A program made the position numbers and the translations under genes. From Bacillota bacterium (GTDB lineage: Bacteria > Bacillota > Clostridia > Acetivibrionales > JAEZXR01), in the NCBI GenBank assembly GCA_023419605.1, contig JAEZXR010000119.1, positions 62,001 to 126,000 of the forward strand: a stretch of DNA of 64,000 bases. Reading direction: 5' to 3'. Shown here piece after piece: positions 1-8,673 of this stretch. The stretch's first letter is position 1, and the number at the start of each line of letters is the position of its first letter. The notes under the pieces were generated by a model. It saw only the letters and a program-made list of their open reading frames with translations, had not been told where the DNA came from and made no database searches.

Positions 1-2
1 AT

Positions 3-749
3 CTGACGCAAAAGGATATTGAAACCAGAAGAAAAATGGATGCTATTTATCTATCGGGACAAAAGCTGAGTGAAAAGCAGACCACTCAGTTTGTAGAATC
101 CTATCTGCCGAAGCTGCAGGAATATGATAAGCAGGCACAGGTAAGAAGGCTGCGCATGAAGTATGATGCATACTACGGGACTCATTTCCAGTGGTGGATG
201 CTGCTGGCCTGCTACCTCATATCGATAGGTGCCTGGTTTATGCCGGAAATGACGTTAAAGGCAAGACGATGGTTTATACGCACAGAGGCAGAGGAAGACG
301 TTTTACAGCTTCAAACCATCATTGCAATACTGATGAACACAACCTGTGACACGCTGGACATCCTCTACTGGATGGAACGGCAGAGCAGAGTACATAAGCA
401 TGCCTTGCTGGCCGCCTACCATGAGTATCCCTCCAATCCGGAGCTTTCACTGAACCGGCTGAAGGCAAAGGCTTCTCTCCCGGAGTTTAAGCGAATGATC
501 GACAAGCTGATTCTGACCATTCATCAGATTTCTGTTGCAGAAGCATTCAGTGATCTAATTACCGAAAGGGATCACATATTACGCATCAGAGAAATTGCAC
601 AGGTTACATCCATTAACAAGAAAAGGCAGGCCGTGAGCCCTTTGTCAATGCTTCCCTTAGGAATTACAGCCTTTGGTTACATATTATTGCCCTTAGGAAT
701 TTTGGGCTTTCAAGAATTCACAAATGCATTATCCAATTTTGGCCACTAG
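3..749 (+). CDS. TadC/GspF-like inner-membrane protein of a pilus/secretion system, 5' end outside window
   Basis: The frame is open from the window edge, so the start is not seen; the first in-frame ATG is at 36. Counting from that ATG there are 237 residues, with a membrane segment near residues 52-70, a charged helical cytoplasmic stretch, and a second long hydrophobic segment near 205-226 before a short tail. This layout fits the C-terminal half of type II/IV secretion platform proteins of the TadB/TadC family, which hold the assembly ATPase at the membrane. What follows, a run of small single-membrane-segment proteins, is what is expected behind such a platform gene. The family call is an inference from layout and context; no diagnostic motif was found. 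The ATPase would have to lie upstream, outside the window. Confidence 0.55.
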   Translation: MTQKDIETRRKMDAIYLSGQKLSEKQTTQFVESYLPKLQEYDKQAQVRRLRMKYDAYYGTHFQWWMLLACYLISIGAWFMPEMTLKARRWFIRTEAEEDVLQLQTIIAILMNTTCDTLDILYWMERQSRVHKHALLAAYHEYPSNPELSLNRLKAKASLPEFKRMIDKLILTIHQISVAEAFSDLITERDHILRIREIAQVTSINKKRQAVSPLSMLPLGITAFGYILLPLGILGFQEFTNALSNFGH

Positions 750-797
750 CTACATAAGAATCAACCGGTAGAAAGTTACGGAAGGGAGGGGAACTGC

Positions 798-893
798 ATG
801 AACAGTTACTTTATAGGGGCGATTGTTGCGTTTGGTGCTGCGATTGGAGCAGGAGTCCTATTTATGATACTTAGAAAAAGAGCAGGGGGGTGA
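798..893 (+). CDS. 31-residue single-pass membrane peptide
   Basis: A short frame begins with ATG eight bases after a strong GGGAGGGG ribosome binding site and ends in TGA. It encodes a hydrophobic segment (about residues 5-25, rich in Gly, Ala, Ile and Phe) followed by a basic tail, Arg-Lys-Arg. The good binding site, and the position between the TadC-like gene and the first pilin-like gene, support a real small membrane protein, perhaps a Flp-type pilin relic or an accessory peptide. It lacks the pilin Gly/Glu processing motif, so this stays open. Confidence 0.5.
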   Translation: MNSYFIGAIVAFGAAIGAGVLFMILRKRAGG

Positions 894-996
894 GATATAG
901 ATTCATCACAACCGGAAAGGAGAGGGACGAAAAAACTATTTATGTGGGTAAATAATAAACAATTAAAATAAAGAAAAGGAATGGAGTGAGGAAACA

Positions 997-1563
997 ATGG
1001 AAGGTGAATTAGGTTCGGGCGCGAGGATTGCCATTGCGCTGATTGTTGTGGGCGTAATCATAGGGATTATATTCGTAATATTGGGTTTCACAAGAGGTGC
1101 TACCAACCAGGGTGTTGGAACGGTACAAAATGCAATGGACCAGATGCAGAGTTCAACCTTTGATGATTATGACCAGCAGATCATGAGTGGGACGCAGGTA
1201 AGTTCAGCCATCAAATTGTTTGAGGGGAGGCCCATTGGTGTTATCGTTATTACAGCATTGTCAAAATCTTCGTTATATGGTATAAATTATGGTGCTCGAT
1301 TTCAAGATACAAGTGCTACCAACAATCATATTAGCTTTACCTCCACTTTTGATGGCGCTGGATTGGCAAAAGCAAATACAGCAGATTCATTCTACACCGA
1401 AAATCTTTTTGTCAGTGGTGGATCAATGGCTTTTAATATGAATACAATGGATACGAAAAAGTCAGGAACCCCTGAGTTTATTCGGCCCACAGCTAAATTT
1501 AAGGCTGAACTTATAAAGGATACCTCCGGCACTATAACCGGAGTATGCTTCACTCAGCAGTAA
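997..1563 (+). CDS. Pilin-like membrane-anchored protein, paralogue 1 of 4
   Basis: 188 residues, with a short polar N-terminus, one long membrane segment (about residues 9-31) and an extracellular domain. Inside the domain are FDDYDQ and SGTQV near residues 53-66, and the protein ends with a KAELIKDTSGTITG-type motif. The same two landmarks recur in the genes at 1641, 2226 and 3757, so these four form one expanded family. The architecture resembles a pseudopilin or other minor pilus subunit, but there is no clear prepilin peptidase site. A GAGTGAGG sequence precedes the ATG. Function unknown; a structural or accessory subunit of the apparatus is inferred from context. Confidence 0.6.
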   Translation: MEGELGSGARIAIALIVVGVIIGIIFVILGFTRGATNQGVGTVQNAMDQMQSSTFDDYDQQIMSGTQVSSAIKLFEGRPIGVIVITALSKSSLYGINYGARFQDTSATNNHISFTSTFDGAGLAKANTADSFYTENLFVSGGSMAFNMNTMDTKKSGTPEFIRPTAKFKAELIKDTSGTITGVCFTQQ

Positions 1564-1640
1564 CCGTGTATTGTTCGTGTAGAGGAGATTCTCCAGACTC
1601 TCCTCTATAGCATAGAATACATAAAAGGGAGGCAATCGCC

Positions 1641-2210
1641 ATGGAATCGGAAGCGGTCAGCAGTGTAAAAATTGCCATACACCTAATGGTGATCAGCACG
1701 TTGATCTTTACCATCCTCTTGACGGTGAATATAGCAAAACCCTATATCTTTGATATGATCCTTGGGGTTGTAAATGTGACGGAGGAAGAGAAGGCAAAAC
1801 AGTTCGATGATTACGATCAAAAATGGGTGTCCGGGACTAAAGTGCTGCGTGTGTTGAAATTATATGAAAATACCGGATTTGGCGTTGTATACGGGACAAA
1901 AAAGACCCAATCCTCCGGGAATTACGCCGTGAACTTTGGAGGCGTATTCAAGGAGTCGGATACCTATGCTCAGGGTTATCGGATATTGAACTTCACAGCC
2001 TGGAAAACCAAAAGCTCCGGCAGCGACCTGTTCTATACCAAGGACCTTAAAAGAAATGCCTCCGGCCAACCCGTACGATATGAGAATAAGGCCGTTACGC
2101 GACATTCATCCGCCGATTTGGAATATATACCGCCGGATGGCCGGTTTTATGCAGAGCTGATCAAGGACATCTCCGGGGAGACCATTGGAATATGCTTTAC
2201 ACAAGAATGA
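1641..2210 (+). CDS. Pilin-like membrane-anchored protein, paralogue 2 of 4
   Basis: 189 residues, closely related to the preceding gene. It has an N-terminal membrane segment (about residues 10-33), then FDDYDQ and SGTKV, a variable middle, and a C-terminus reading PPDGRFYAELIKDISGETIG with an ICFTQE end. GGGAGGCAATCGCC precedes the ATG. The order of motifs and the near-equal length to paralogue 1 point to tandem duplication. The middle parts have diverged most, as expected for surface-exposed loops. No known family name could be assigned. Confidence 0.6.
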   Translation: MESEAVSSVKIAIHLMVISTLIFTILLTVNIAKPYIFDMILGVVNVTEEEKAKQFDDYDQKWVSGTKVLRVLKLYENTGFGVVYGTKKTQSSGNYAVNFGGVFKESDTYAQGYRILNFTAWKTKSSGSDLFYTKDLKRNASGQPVRYENKAVTRHSSADLEYIPPDGRFYAELIKDISGETIGICFTQE

Positions 2211-2225
2211 GGGGGCGCCTGTGAT

Positions 2226-2663
2226 TTGAGTGATTGGAAGGAAGGCATATGGATTGCCCTGAGTGCACTGCTGGTATCCGTTTTTATCATGTTTTTACAT
2301 ACCGTTGGAACAGCAGTAAGAGAGTCGGCAAAGATCGAGCAATCCAACATGAATAATGTAGAAATACTAAAAGAGTATTATAAGACAGGACGCTACGACG
2401 ACACAATTGTCACGCAAGCGGATGTGGTGAATTGTATTTATGAATCCAGGGGGAAATATGCTGTGTACGCTACATCCTATACCACCTCTGACAACTATGC
2501 GGCAGTCACCTACGACTGTATATGGAATGCAAGTACTGCCGCTCAGTGGTATGAATTAAACAATATAAGCAGCATATTGCCGCCGGATAAGAAATACCGG
2601 GCATTTTTAATAAAGGACGCAAGTGGTGCGATTACAGGGTTTCAATTTAAACGCATCAGCTAA
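2226..2663 (+). CDS. Pilin-like membrane-anchored protein, paralogue 3 of 4
   Basis: 145 residues from a TTG start that lies close behind the preceding stop and a GGGGG stretch. It starts MSDWKEGIWIAL, has a membrane segment at about residues 7-30, then YDDTIVTQADVVNCI, a short variable region and the family C-terminus PPDKKYRAFLIKDASG. It is shorter than paralogues 1 and 2 and closest to the gene at 3757. The TTG is preferred because no other start keeps the conserved DWKE N-terminus shared with paralogue 4. Confidence 0.6.
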   Translation: MSDWKEGIWIALSALLVSVFIMFLHTVGTAVRESAKIEQSNMNNVEILKEYYKTGRYDDTIVTQADVVNCIYESRGKYAVYATSYTTSDNYAAVTYDCIWNASTAAQWYELNNISSILPPDKKYRAFLIKDASGAITGFQFKRIS

Positions 2664-2726
2664 TCGATAGAGGATTATTTCTTGCACAATGGCTTACAGA
2701 TAATGTAAAATTAAGGGGGTAGGCGC

Positions 2727-3731
2727 ATGAAAAAACGAATCAGCGTAGTCGTGACAATATTCATGGTGATCGGCATCATTTCAACTATATTTGCAAGTGA
2801 AAAACCAATCAGTATTAAGGTGGACGGTAAAGATGCCATGTCGGATGTTGCTCCATATATTAACGCACACGATAGGACCATGGTGCCCATCGGTTTTTTA
2901 TCGGACAATCTCGGGTGTAAAGTAAAATGGGAAGCTGGAGATATCGTAGCCCTAGAGAATAGTACCACACGAATCGTCTTTACCATCGGTGAGTACACTG
3001 CCAGAGTGATAGACCTCGAAAACAATACCGCACGGCTGGCCGTATCGGATGCAAGGCCTGTTTGGAAAGAGGATGAAGTGATGGTGCCTCTTCGGTTCAT
3101 CTCGGAGGAAATGAATGTCAAGGTAGGCTGGGATGATGCTTCAAGACAGGTGAGCATATTGGCGGATGAAGATGCTGCCAGCCAGTCTCAGACTGATTTT
3201 CAGGACAGGACCTATGTTGCCAGGGAAGCAGAGAAACGGCCTGAGAATCCGGAGATACCCTTTGAAATAGAATACTTGGATATAACAAAACAAGAGGTAG
3301 CGGATAAACCCATCTTACAGGCCCTAAGCCAACTACCGAATTGCAGCAGTATTTCTAAAAGAATCAGTAGTACAACCCAGTCGGCCAAATACCGCCTTAC
3401 CTTCCAGGAGGTAAATACCCATGAGGATTATCATGTAAGCCCCATATTTTATTTTGACCTTAATTCCGACTTCAGTGCCGTGTCTTTCTGGCTGGAACGA
3501 AGTAACAGCGCAACGCTGGAACTGTTAAAAAGTACGTTGGACGTACTTTTTAAGGAGGATAAAGGATTTCAGGATATGCTATACCAACAAGTAGTAACGC
3601 AAAGAACTTCTCCTGTTAATATCCTAAACACCGCAGTAAAGGACTATATCTTTTCTACGGAAAAGACAGAGTCATCCAACTGGGGAGACGAGGCTTTCAA
3701 CGTAAAGGGAACTGTATACCGGCTGCGATAA
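2727..3731 (+). CDS. Secreted protein with two stalk-domain (copper amine oxidase N-like) repeats
   Basis: 334 residues. A signal peptide covers about residues 1-24 (basic MKKR start, hydrophobic core, IFAS). Residues 25-150 carry the stalk-domain pattern twice, visible as MVPIGFLSDNLGCKVKW and MVPLRFISEEMNVKVGW. The remaining 180 residues form a domain I do not recognise. Stalk domains (PF07833) are common on Clostridia surface proteins and are thought to attach or extend them at the cell wall; they are not enzymes. AAGGGGGTAGGCGC precedes the ATG. The position between pilin-like paralogues 3 and 4 suggests an external component of the same apparatus. Confidence 0.75.
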   Translation: MKKRISVVVTIFMVIGIISTIFASEKPISIKVDGKDAMSDVAPYINAHDRTMVPIGFLSDNLGCKVKWEAGDIVALENSTTRIVFTIGEYTARVIDLENNTARLAVSDARPVWKEDEVMVPLRFISEEMNVKVGWDDASRQVSILADEDAASQSQTDFQDRTYVAREAEKRPENPEIPFEIEYLDITKQEVADKPILQALSQLPNCSSISKRISSTTQSAKYRLTFQEVNTHEDYHVSPIFYFDLNSDFSAVSFWLERSNSATLELLKSTLDVLFKEDKGFQDMLYQQVVTQRTSPVNILNTAVKDYIFSTEKTESSNWGDEAFNVKGTVYRLR

Positions 3732-3756
3732 GTACGGATAAAAAGGGGGCGCTTTT

Positions 3757-4191
3757 ATGGATGAGTGGAAAGAAGCCGTGTGGTTGGCAGTCGGTGCATT
3801 CGTAACGGCAATGCTTATTACCTTTGTAGTAGTTATGAGCAGTGAAGTACGGCAGGTGGCGAGGTTGCAGCAGCAGGATATTGATGCAGTGGCTGTTTTG
3901 GAAGAACACAGAAAATGGGTGAAATATGACAATGTCCTGGTCAACCAGGCCGATGTAATAAATTGTGTTTTAGAGAACCGCGCGCAGGCGCCTACGGTGG
4001 CTGCGACGGCAAACCCGGCTGCGGATAATCCGAGCGCTCCTTTTGTCTATGATTATACATGGACATCTTCCAGCGATTATTCGATGAATGCACTCAATGT
4101 GCGTATACCGCCGGGGTCAAGGTACCGGGCGCAATTGATAAAGGATGCCAATGGCGCGATATTGTACATTTGGTTTAGGAGAATTGTGTGA
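3757..4191 (+). CDS. Pilin-like membrane-anchored protein, paralogue 4 of 4
   Basis: 144 residues. The MDEWKEAVWLAVGAF start, the membrane segment at about 8-31, the VNQADVINCVLE motif and the PPGSRYRAQLIKDANG end align with paralogue 3. An Ala/Pro-rich insert near residues 75-95 replaces the Tyr-rich stretch of paralogue 3. AAAAGGGGGCGC precedes the ATG. A stalk-domain gene separates it from paralogue 3, so the family has been interleaved with other components rather than simply duplicated in tandem. Confidence 0.6.
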   Translation: MDEWKEAVWLAVGAFVTAMLITFVVVMSSEVRQVARLQQQDIDAVAVLEEHRKWVKYDNVLVNQADVINCVLENRAQAPTVAATANPAADNPSAPFVYDYTWTSSSDYSMNALNVRIPPGSRYRAQLIKDANGAILYIWFRRIV

Positions 4192-4192
4192 T

Positions 4193-4570
4193 ATGGATAA
4201 TGAATTATCAAACAGTATGCATTTAACCATTGAATTGATTGTCCTTTCAGCTGTTATCGGTATTATCATGTTATTTGCAGGCATTGGACAGCAATTCCAG
4301 AGATCCACAGTTACCTCTGTAACGGATGTGGTTGCCTCAGCCTATGGGTCTGAAGTAACAGCGTTGAGAGAGTATGAAGATGTGGTACCCGTGGCAACGG
4401 TTTATCTGGTTTTGGACAAAAATGCGGATGTGGTTCAGTCGGTAACAGGAAGTATCGGGGGAGTGTCCATAACCAGTAAAAAGAGCCTGGAGGGCTTCTT
4501 TGACAGGAAAGTTAGAGTTACGGTTACAGAAACTCCGCAGAAGATGTTTATTATTGCCGTAGGAGGTTAG
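4193..4570 (+). CDS. Small single-pass membrane protein of the pilus-like locus
   Basis: 125 residues from the ATG at 4193, which is chosen over an in-frame ATG at 4145 because TAGGAG lies ten bases upstream and the earlier start would run 47 bases into the preceding gene. It has a short polar N-terminus, a membrane segment at about residues 12-32 and a beta-rich extracellular part ending in KMFIIAVGG. This is the shape of a minor pilin or TadE/TadF-like subunit. No family signature was recognised. Confidence 0.55.
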   Translation: MDNELSNSMHLTIELIVLSAVIGIIMLFAGIGQQFQRSTVTSVTDVVASAYGSEVTALREYEDVVPVATVYLVLDKNADVVQSVTGSIGGVSITSKKSLEGFFDRKVRVTVTETPQKMFIIAVGG

Positions 4571-4573
4571 AGC

Positions 4574-4990
4574 ATGGGGGCGGATGATATATTTGATATT
4601 CTTCTCCTTATCCTTGTGATAGCGATATTAACACCCATCATGATCGGTAACGCCATACCGATGTTTAAAGGAGATGTGGGAGGATTTAATACGTTAATAG
4701 AGAAAACGGCACAGCAAACCGGCGGTGAGATAAAACCGGTAGAAAGACCGTTTACCAGGGAAGATGTATTGCTCATGGCGCTTATAGCCGATAGGAAAAC
4801 ACCGCAGCCGGCTGTCTTTCAATCCGTTGTCGACGGAGTATCGCCGGAGATTACCGTAGATAGTTTATTACAGCAGCGGGCCAATATGCTGCAGACCTTG
4901 AATTCCTATACTACATATACCGGTCAGTTAAAGCTTGAAACCTATATCGGGAATACAGGAATAAGAAAATGGGTGGTGGCCCGTAAATGA
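4574..4990 (+). CDS. Small single-pass membrane protein of the pilus-like locus
   Basis: 138 residues. The N-terminal MGADDIFDILLLILVIAIL leads into a membrane segment (about 6-30), followed by a soluble domain rich in Thr, Gln and Glu that contains FTREDVLLMALIADRK. It starts three bases after the previous stop, with GGAGG at the junction, and overlaps the next gene by four bases (ATGA), so these small genes are translationally coupled. Function unknown. Confidence 0.55.
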   Translation: MGADDIFDILLLILVIAILTPIMIGNAIPMFKGDVGGFNTLIEKTAQQTGGEIKPVERPFTREDVLLMALIADRKTPQPAVFQSVVDGVSPEITVDSLLQQRANMLQTLNSYTTYTGQLKLETYIGNTGIRKWVVARK

Positions 4991-5433
4991 GTGATATATT
5001 TTCTAAAATATTGGGAGTTGTACTGGCCTTTATCCTGTTGGCTTTCGGCCCCTTAACCATCAATGCGCTTACCGGTGACTTAACCATGAAGAGAGCCTCT
5101 ATCAATGAAGTGACAAATTTCATAAACAAGGTTACAGATTCCGGAAGGACTACGGAGGCAGAACTGGCGGATTTTTACCTGGGATGTGCATCCCATGGCG
5201 TAGTGGCGGATGTTACAGTGAAGAGATATGTTAAAATTGTGAATCCTGACGGTAAAGGGGGAACGTATACCTCTTACGTACTATCTACAGATCTAAGTAA
5301 ATGGAACAGGGGTGATGTTATTCAAGTGACCTTCAAAGCCATCGATTGGACAGGAGCACAGCGTATATTGTGGCAGCTGCTTAAAATGGCACAACCGAAG
5401 TTTGAGTTTACCCTTGCAGGTAAAGTGAGGTAG
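4987..5433 (+). CDS. Small single-pass membrane protein of the pilus-like locus
   Basis: 148 residues, starting in a four-base ATGA overlap with the preceding stop. It has a membrane segment at about residues 6-28, then an extracellular domain with TEAELADFYLGCASHG and a beta-rich C-terminus. It is similar in shape to TadE/TadG-like minor subunits. Coupling to both neighbours suggests fixed stoichiometry within one membrane complex. No catalytic motif is visible. Confidence 0.55.
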   Translation: MSDIFSKILGVVLAFILLAFGPLTINALTGDLTMKRASINEVTNFINKVTDSGRTTEAELADFYLGCASHGVVADVTVKRYVKIVNPDGKGGTYTSYVLSTDLSKWNRGDVIQVTFKAIDWTGAQRILWQLLKMAQPKFEFTLAGKVR

Positions 5434-5437
5434 CAGC

Positions 5438-6400
5438 ATGAAAAGAGCTTTTGGAGTGGTTTGCATTATATCGGTAATTTATTTGGCGGCATTGCTGGTA
5501 GGATTCTACAGATACTCCCTGAACGAGCAGAGTGAATTGCAGCAGCTGATCCTCTCCTATGCGATCGACTACTGCTCGGATGCGGCCATGCAGGAGGCAC
5601 TGACAGGGGATCATCTGGAGATGGATTATACAAAGGATCATTATATGATCGTGGACCCCAAGCAGGCCTTAGATACATTTGTTGATCTTTTTTGTCTGAA
5701 TTATGATATAGGGATTAGTGGTGAAGCGAGAAAGCATGTACTGCAAAATTATATTCCCGTGGCCTGTATGGCAGCCTATGACGGATTTTATATAGCCAAA
5801 TACCAGCCTGTAAAGAATGCGGTAAATTATCCCGAAAACGGGTTGAATGACAGTACCTGGGATGTGGTCTTCGGGCCCAAGCTCCCCTACACCTACACAA
5901 ATGCAGGAACTGCCTACGCTTTGAATATGGGTATGGAGTATGCCTATGCCATCAATGGATACAATGTTTCCAAATACAAGGGAATCCCGCCGGGATTGTT
6001 GAATAAGGAGGCTGGGATTGCAGAAATCAATAAAATCGTGACAGGCGAAATGGCGTACACCATTGACGCTGTAAACGCCGCCAATCCCAACTGGAAGAAC
6101 TCCTTTTTCATACCGGCGCAGCTGACATCCCTTACAGGGGTAAGTCCGATAACGGGGCCATCTTTAATCGTACTGGTTCAAAACGTGGATTTAACCACTG
6201 TGAGACCCATCAGTGGATTTAGCGTATCGGGTACGAAAGTTGACCAGGCGATGATGGTTCTGGCCTATAGGAGAGACGGAACAAAGTATTATTGTTACGC
6301 AGACCGGTTCCCGGGCGGTGTACCTATAGAGGATGTGTATTCGACGGTAGAGGACGCGGCAAGAGCCGGGTATAACCACGATATACTGTATATGAATTAA
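5438..6400 (+). CDS. Membrane-anchored extracellular protein of the pilus-like locus
   Basis: 320 residues. A basic start (MKRAF) and a hydrophobic segment at about residues 6-24 with no obvious cleavage site suggest an N-terminal anchor. The rest is a large extracytoplasmic domain, rich in Tyr, Asn and Gly, with no motif I recognise. It starts five bases after the previous stop and ends the tight run of small genes; the toxin gene follows after a 75-base gap. Possibly a pilus tip or scaffold subunit; this is inference from position only. Confidence 0.5.
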   Translation: MKRAFGVVCIISVIYLAALLVGFYRYSLNEQSELQQLILSYAIDYCSDAAMQEALTGDHLEMDYTKDHYMIVDPKQALDTFVDLFCLNYDIGISGEARKHVLQNYIPVACMAAYDGFYIAKYQPVKNAVNYPENGLNDSTWDVVFGPKLPYTYTNAGTAYALNMGMEYAYAINGYNVSKYKGIPPGLLNKEAGIAEINKIVTGEMAYTIDAVNAANPNWKNSFFIPAQLTSLTGVSPITGPSLIVLVQNVDLTTVRPISGFSVSGTKVDQAMMVLAYRRDGTKYYCYADRFPGGVPIEDVYSTVEDAARAGYNHDILYMN

Positions 6401-6475
6401 GGGGAAGGGGCTTATGATAGGGTCGTGAAATATCAGCGCTGATGATGGAATCAGCAGTCTTAAGGAGGGATGAAA

Positions 6476-8188
6476 GTGAGTGGGGCATCCTTAAGCATCA
6501 GTGGCTCGATAATAGGTATATTTTTTCAAGGAATGACAGCAGCTAAGAGAAGAGTATGCAGGGCACAGGAAGTCGCTCAGTCGGAAGGAGACAGCTTGTC
6601 CAGAGCTATTAGCAGCCTGCAGGTAGAGGATGGAAGGCTGAGGCAGAGAGCCGAAGCACTGGACAGACTACGTAGCAGGATAAACCGACGAATGGTTGAC
6701 TTGCAGAGGATTAGCGGCCATATCGATTATGTGGAGCAAAGATTCGAAGAGACGGACAATCTATGTGCCCGACGGATAAAAACAGGTAGTTATGCAGTTA
6801 GAAAATCGGTAGGATTAGTATCTGGAGGCGGGATATTCGGTAATGTCATAGGGGGACTGGTATCTGTAGTTTCCAAGGGAATCACGGCGTGGAAAGATAC
6901 CAATAAGCTGATTGCGGATGGAATCAAGTATGTTTTCCGCAATGAAATAGCGGCGGCAAAATATGCAGCAAAAGCTATAGGAGATTTCTATGAGAAGCAT
7001 AAGGTAGTCATAAACAACATCGCTGCCATTGTTCTGGAAGCAGGAGCAATAGTCCTCACAGTGGCAGGGATTGCAGCGCTTTCATTAACCGGTGCCGGAT
7101 TGGTAGTGGCAGTTGGAGTCGCGGCAGCGGGGATTGCCTACAGTGCAGGAAACATTGTGGATTCAGGAGTTAAATTATATAATTATTGTACAAAGGGTGA
7201 GGAGACCGGTTTTAATCCTCTGCAAAAAGGATTTCAGGCAGTATTAGGAAATGAACTGGGAGAGGAAATATACAATTATACCGGGATTGGCCTGACAGTG
7301 GCCAATGTTGCAATGGCTGGAGCCGGGTTGGTAAAGGCTGGCATACAGATAAAGAATGCTTTACAATCCGGAAAAACATTGAAGGAAGCACTTACTATAG
7401 GGAGGCGATTGGAGCAAGGCGGAAGTCAAGTAGTGAAGAATGTTGCACAGGAGGAACAAGCCATAAAAGAAATGGCTGAGGTTATTACTCATACGACAGC
7501 TCGCGCTGCAATTCAGAGAATGTCTTCTTTTATGGATGATATAGGCATGTTGGTGGCAAGAGAAGGGCTTGATTTGCCTGAATTTACAAAACTCAGGCTT
7601 ACACCGCCTGAGATGCTTTCCACAGAAGACTTGCTTAAACTTAAAAGGATAAGAGACTCTATCCCAATGCCTACGGAGGATACATTGTTGTCAAAAGTTA
7701 TTACAAAGTCTGCGAGAGATAATTTTATAAATAATGGCCAGTATAGTGATACAATAGGAGGATACTTTGCACGGGCGCAAGATACAAAAAATCTTTTTAC
7801 GTATGATGAGTATTATAATGTGTTAAGGTTGGATTATAGCCCACCGGGGTTTGACCCTATACATGAGGAATTTATGAGTGTCATACGTTTTAAAACGGAT
7901 AATAGTTTAGCTATAAAAATACCTTATGGTGGGGTTAGTAATGCTGATTTAAGAGTAGTGGAAGATGTAGCCGGAATACCAAAGTCTGAGTTGATACAAC
8001 AAAAGTGGCCGTTTTCTGGAAATGGATTTACAGTAAATGAAGGCAGTCAGACTGTGCCGGAGTTTGTGACAAAGTCAGGTCGATACATGACAATTAATGA
8101 AGGCGCGGTCATCTATGATATTTATAAAGATGGAACTGAAGTATTGAGAGCTATATTTATAGAAGGCAAATGGCTTGCTATGCATTAA
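6476..8188 (+). CDS. LXG-like polymorphic toxin with C-terminal toxin domain
   Basis: 570 residues from GTG at 6476; the ATG at 6470 touches the AAGGAGGG binding site, so the GTG with a six-base spacer is preferred. Residues about 20-100 form an Arg/Glu-rich coiled coil. Residues about 185-235 are a glycine- and alanine-rich hydrophobic stretch. Residues about 395-570 form a distinct domain with GYFARAQDTKNLFTYDEYY, FMSVIRFKT and IKIPYGG. The layout (helical N-terminal delivery domain, hydrophobic middle, variable C-terminal tip) matches LXG/WXG-type polymorphic toxins. The tip activity could not be identified. The gene directly downstream has the size and position of an immunity gene. The codon use is AT-richer near the 3' end than in the flanking genes. 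Confidence 0.65.
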   Translation: MSGASLSISGSIIGIFFQGMTAAKRRVCRAQEVAQSEGDSLSRAISSLQVEDGRLRQRAEALDRLRSRINRRMVDLQRISGHIDYVEQRFEETDNLCARRIKTGSYAVRKSVGLVSGGGIFGNVIGGLVSVVSKGITAWKDTNKLIADGIKYVFRNEIAAAKYAAKAIGDFYEKHKVVINNIAAIVLEAGAIVLTVAGIAALSLTGAGLVVAVGVAAAGIAYSAGNIVDSGVKLYNYCTKGEETGFNPLQKGFQAVLGNELGEEIYNYTGIGLTVANVAMAGAGLVKAGIQIKNALQSGKTLKEALTIGRRLEQGGSQVVKNVAQEEQAIKEMAEVITHTTARAAIQRMSSFMDDIGMLVAREGLDLPEFTKLRLTPPEMLSTEDLLKLKRIRDSIPMPTEDTLLSKVITKSARDNFINNGQYSDTIGGYFARAQDTKNLFTYDEYYNVLRLDYSPPGFDPIHEEFMSVIRFKTDNSLAIKIPYGGVSNADLRVVEDVAGIPKSELIQQKWPFSGNGFTVNEGSQTVPEFVTKSGRYMTINEGAVIYDIYKDGTEVLRAIFIEGKWLAMH

Positions 8189-8202
8189 GGGAGGAATGAA
8201 AG

Positions 8203-8592
8203 ATGAAAAATGGTAATTTTGCAGTATATAAAAGTATAGAGTATAAGTTTTCTTCAAAAGGCGGTAACCAGATTCTCCTCATGTCAAATGATAGTAACGA
8301 TTTGAAGAGGGGATTTGGTAAATCTATACATCCTGGCTCATATATAAAAACAGTATCGCGAGATGAAGTAGATGATGCGTACTCGATATTCACCTTTGGA
8401 ATTTACAAAGGACATCAGTTTGGCATCCGGGCAGAAGAAGATGGGAAAGTTTGTATTGAAGGCAGCGGAAACGAAAATCTTATGGTGAGCCTTGATATGG
8501 ATTTGGTAGATAGGGGAGTTTACCGAAAATGGGTAAAAAAAGATGAGTTGGAACAAATGTGGGAGGAAAAAACGCCAATATTGCAAAGGTAA
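8203..8592 (+). CDS. Probable immunity protein for the upstream toxin
   Basis: 129 residues, a small acidic cytoplasmic protein without signal peptide or membrane segment, 14 bases after the toxin stop and preceded by GGGAGGAATGAAAG. It contains FAVYKSIEYKFSSKGGNQ, Asp-Leu-Lys-Arg-Gly-Phe, and a C-terminal VDRGVYRKWVKKDELEQ motif. A small cytoplasmic partner right after a polymorphic toxin gene is the standard immunity arrangement. The last six codons (TPILQR) overlap DNA that matches a stalk-domain gene, so the natural C-terminus may have been replaced during recombination. Confidence 0.6.
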   Translation: MKNGNFAVYKSIEYKFSSKGGNQILLMSNDSNDLKRGFGKSIHPGSYIKTVSRDEVDDAYSIFTFGIYKGHQFGIRAEEDGKVCIEGSGNENLMVSLDMDLVDRGVYRKWVKKDELEQMWEEKTPILQR

Positions 8593-8660
8593 ATGAAAAG
8601 AAAACTACCCTCGATATGCTGATTGTCATAAGAGAAGACCAGACAATGATTCTCTTGCCG
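8571..8660 (+). pseudogene. Recombination scar: fragment of a stalk-domain gene
   Basis: About 90 bases here match the second stalk repeat of the intact gene downstream (about 9462-9550). Shared stretches include CCAATATTGCAAAGGT, a GATATG segment and ATAAGAGAAGACC followed by ACAATGATT. The frame is broken, and the fragment begins inside the last codons of the immunity gene and ends before the orphan toxin tip. It looks like the residue left when the toxin and immunity cassette was placed by recombination next to or inside a stalk-domain gene. Confidence 0.65.
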
Positions 8661-8673
8661 CAGCATTGATCAA

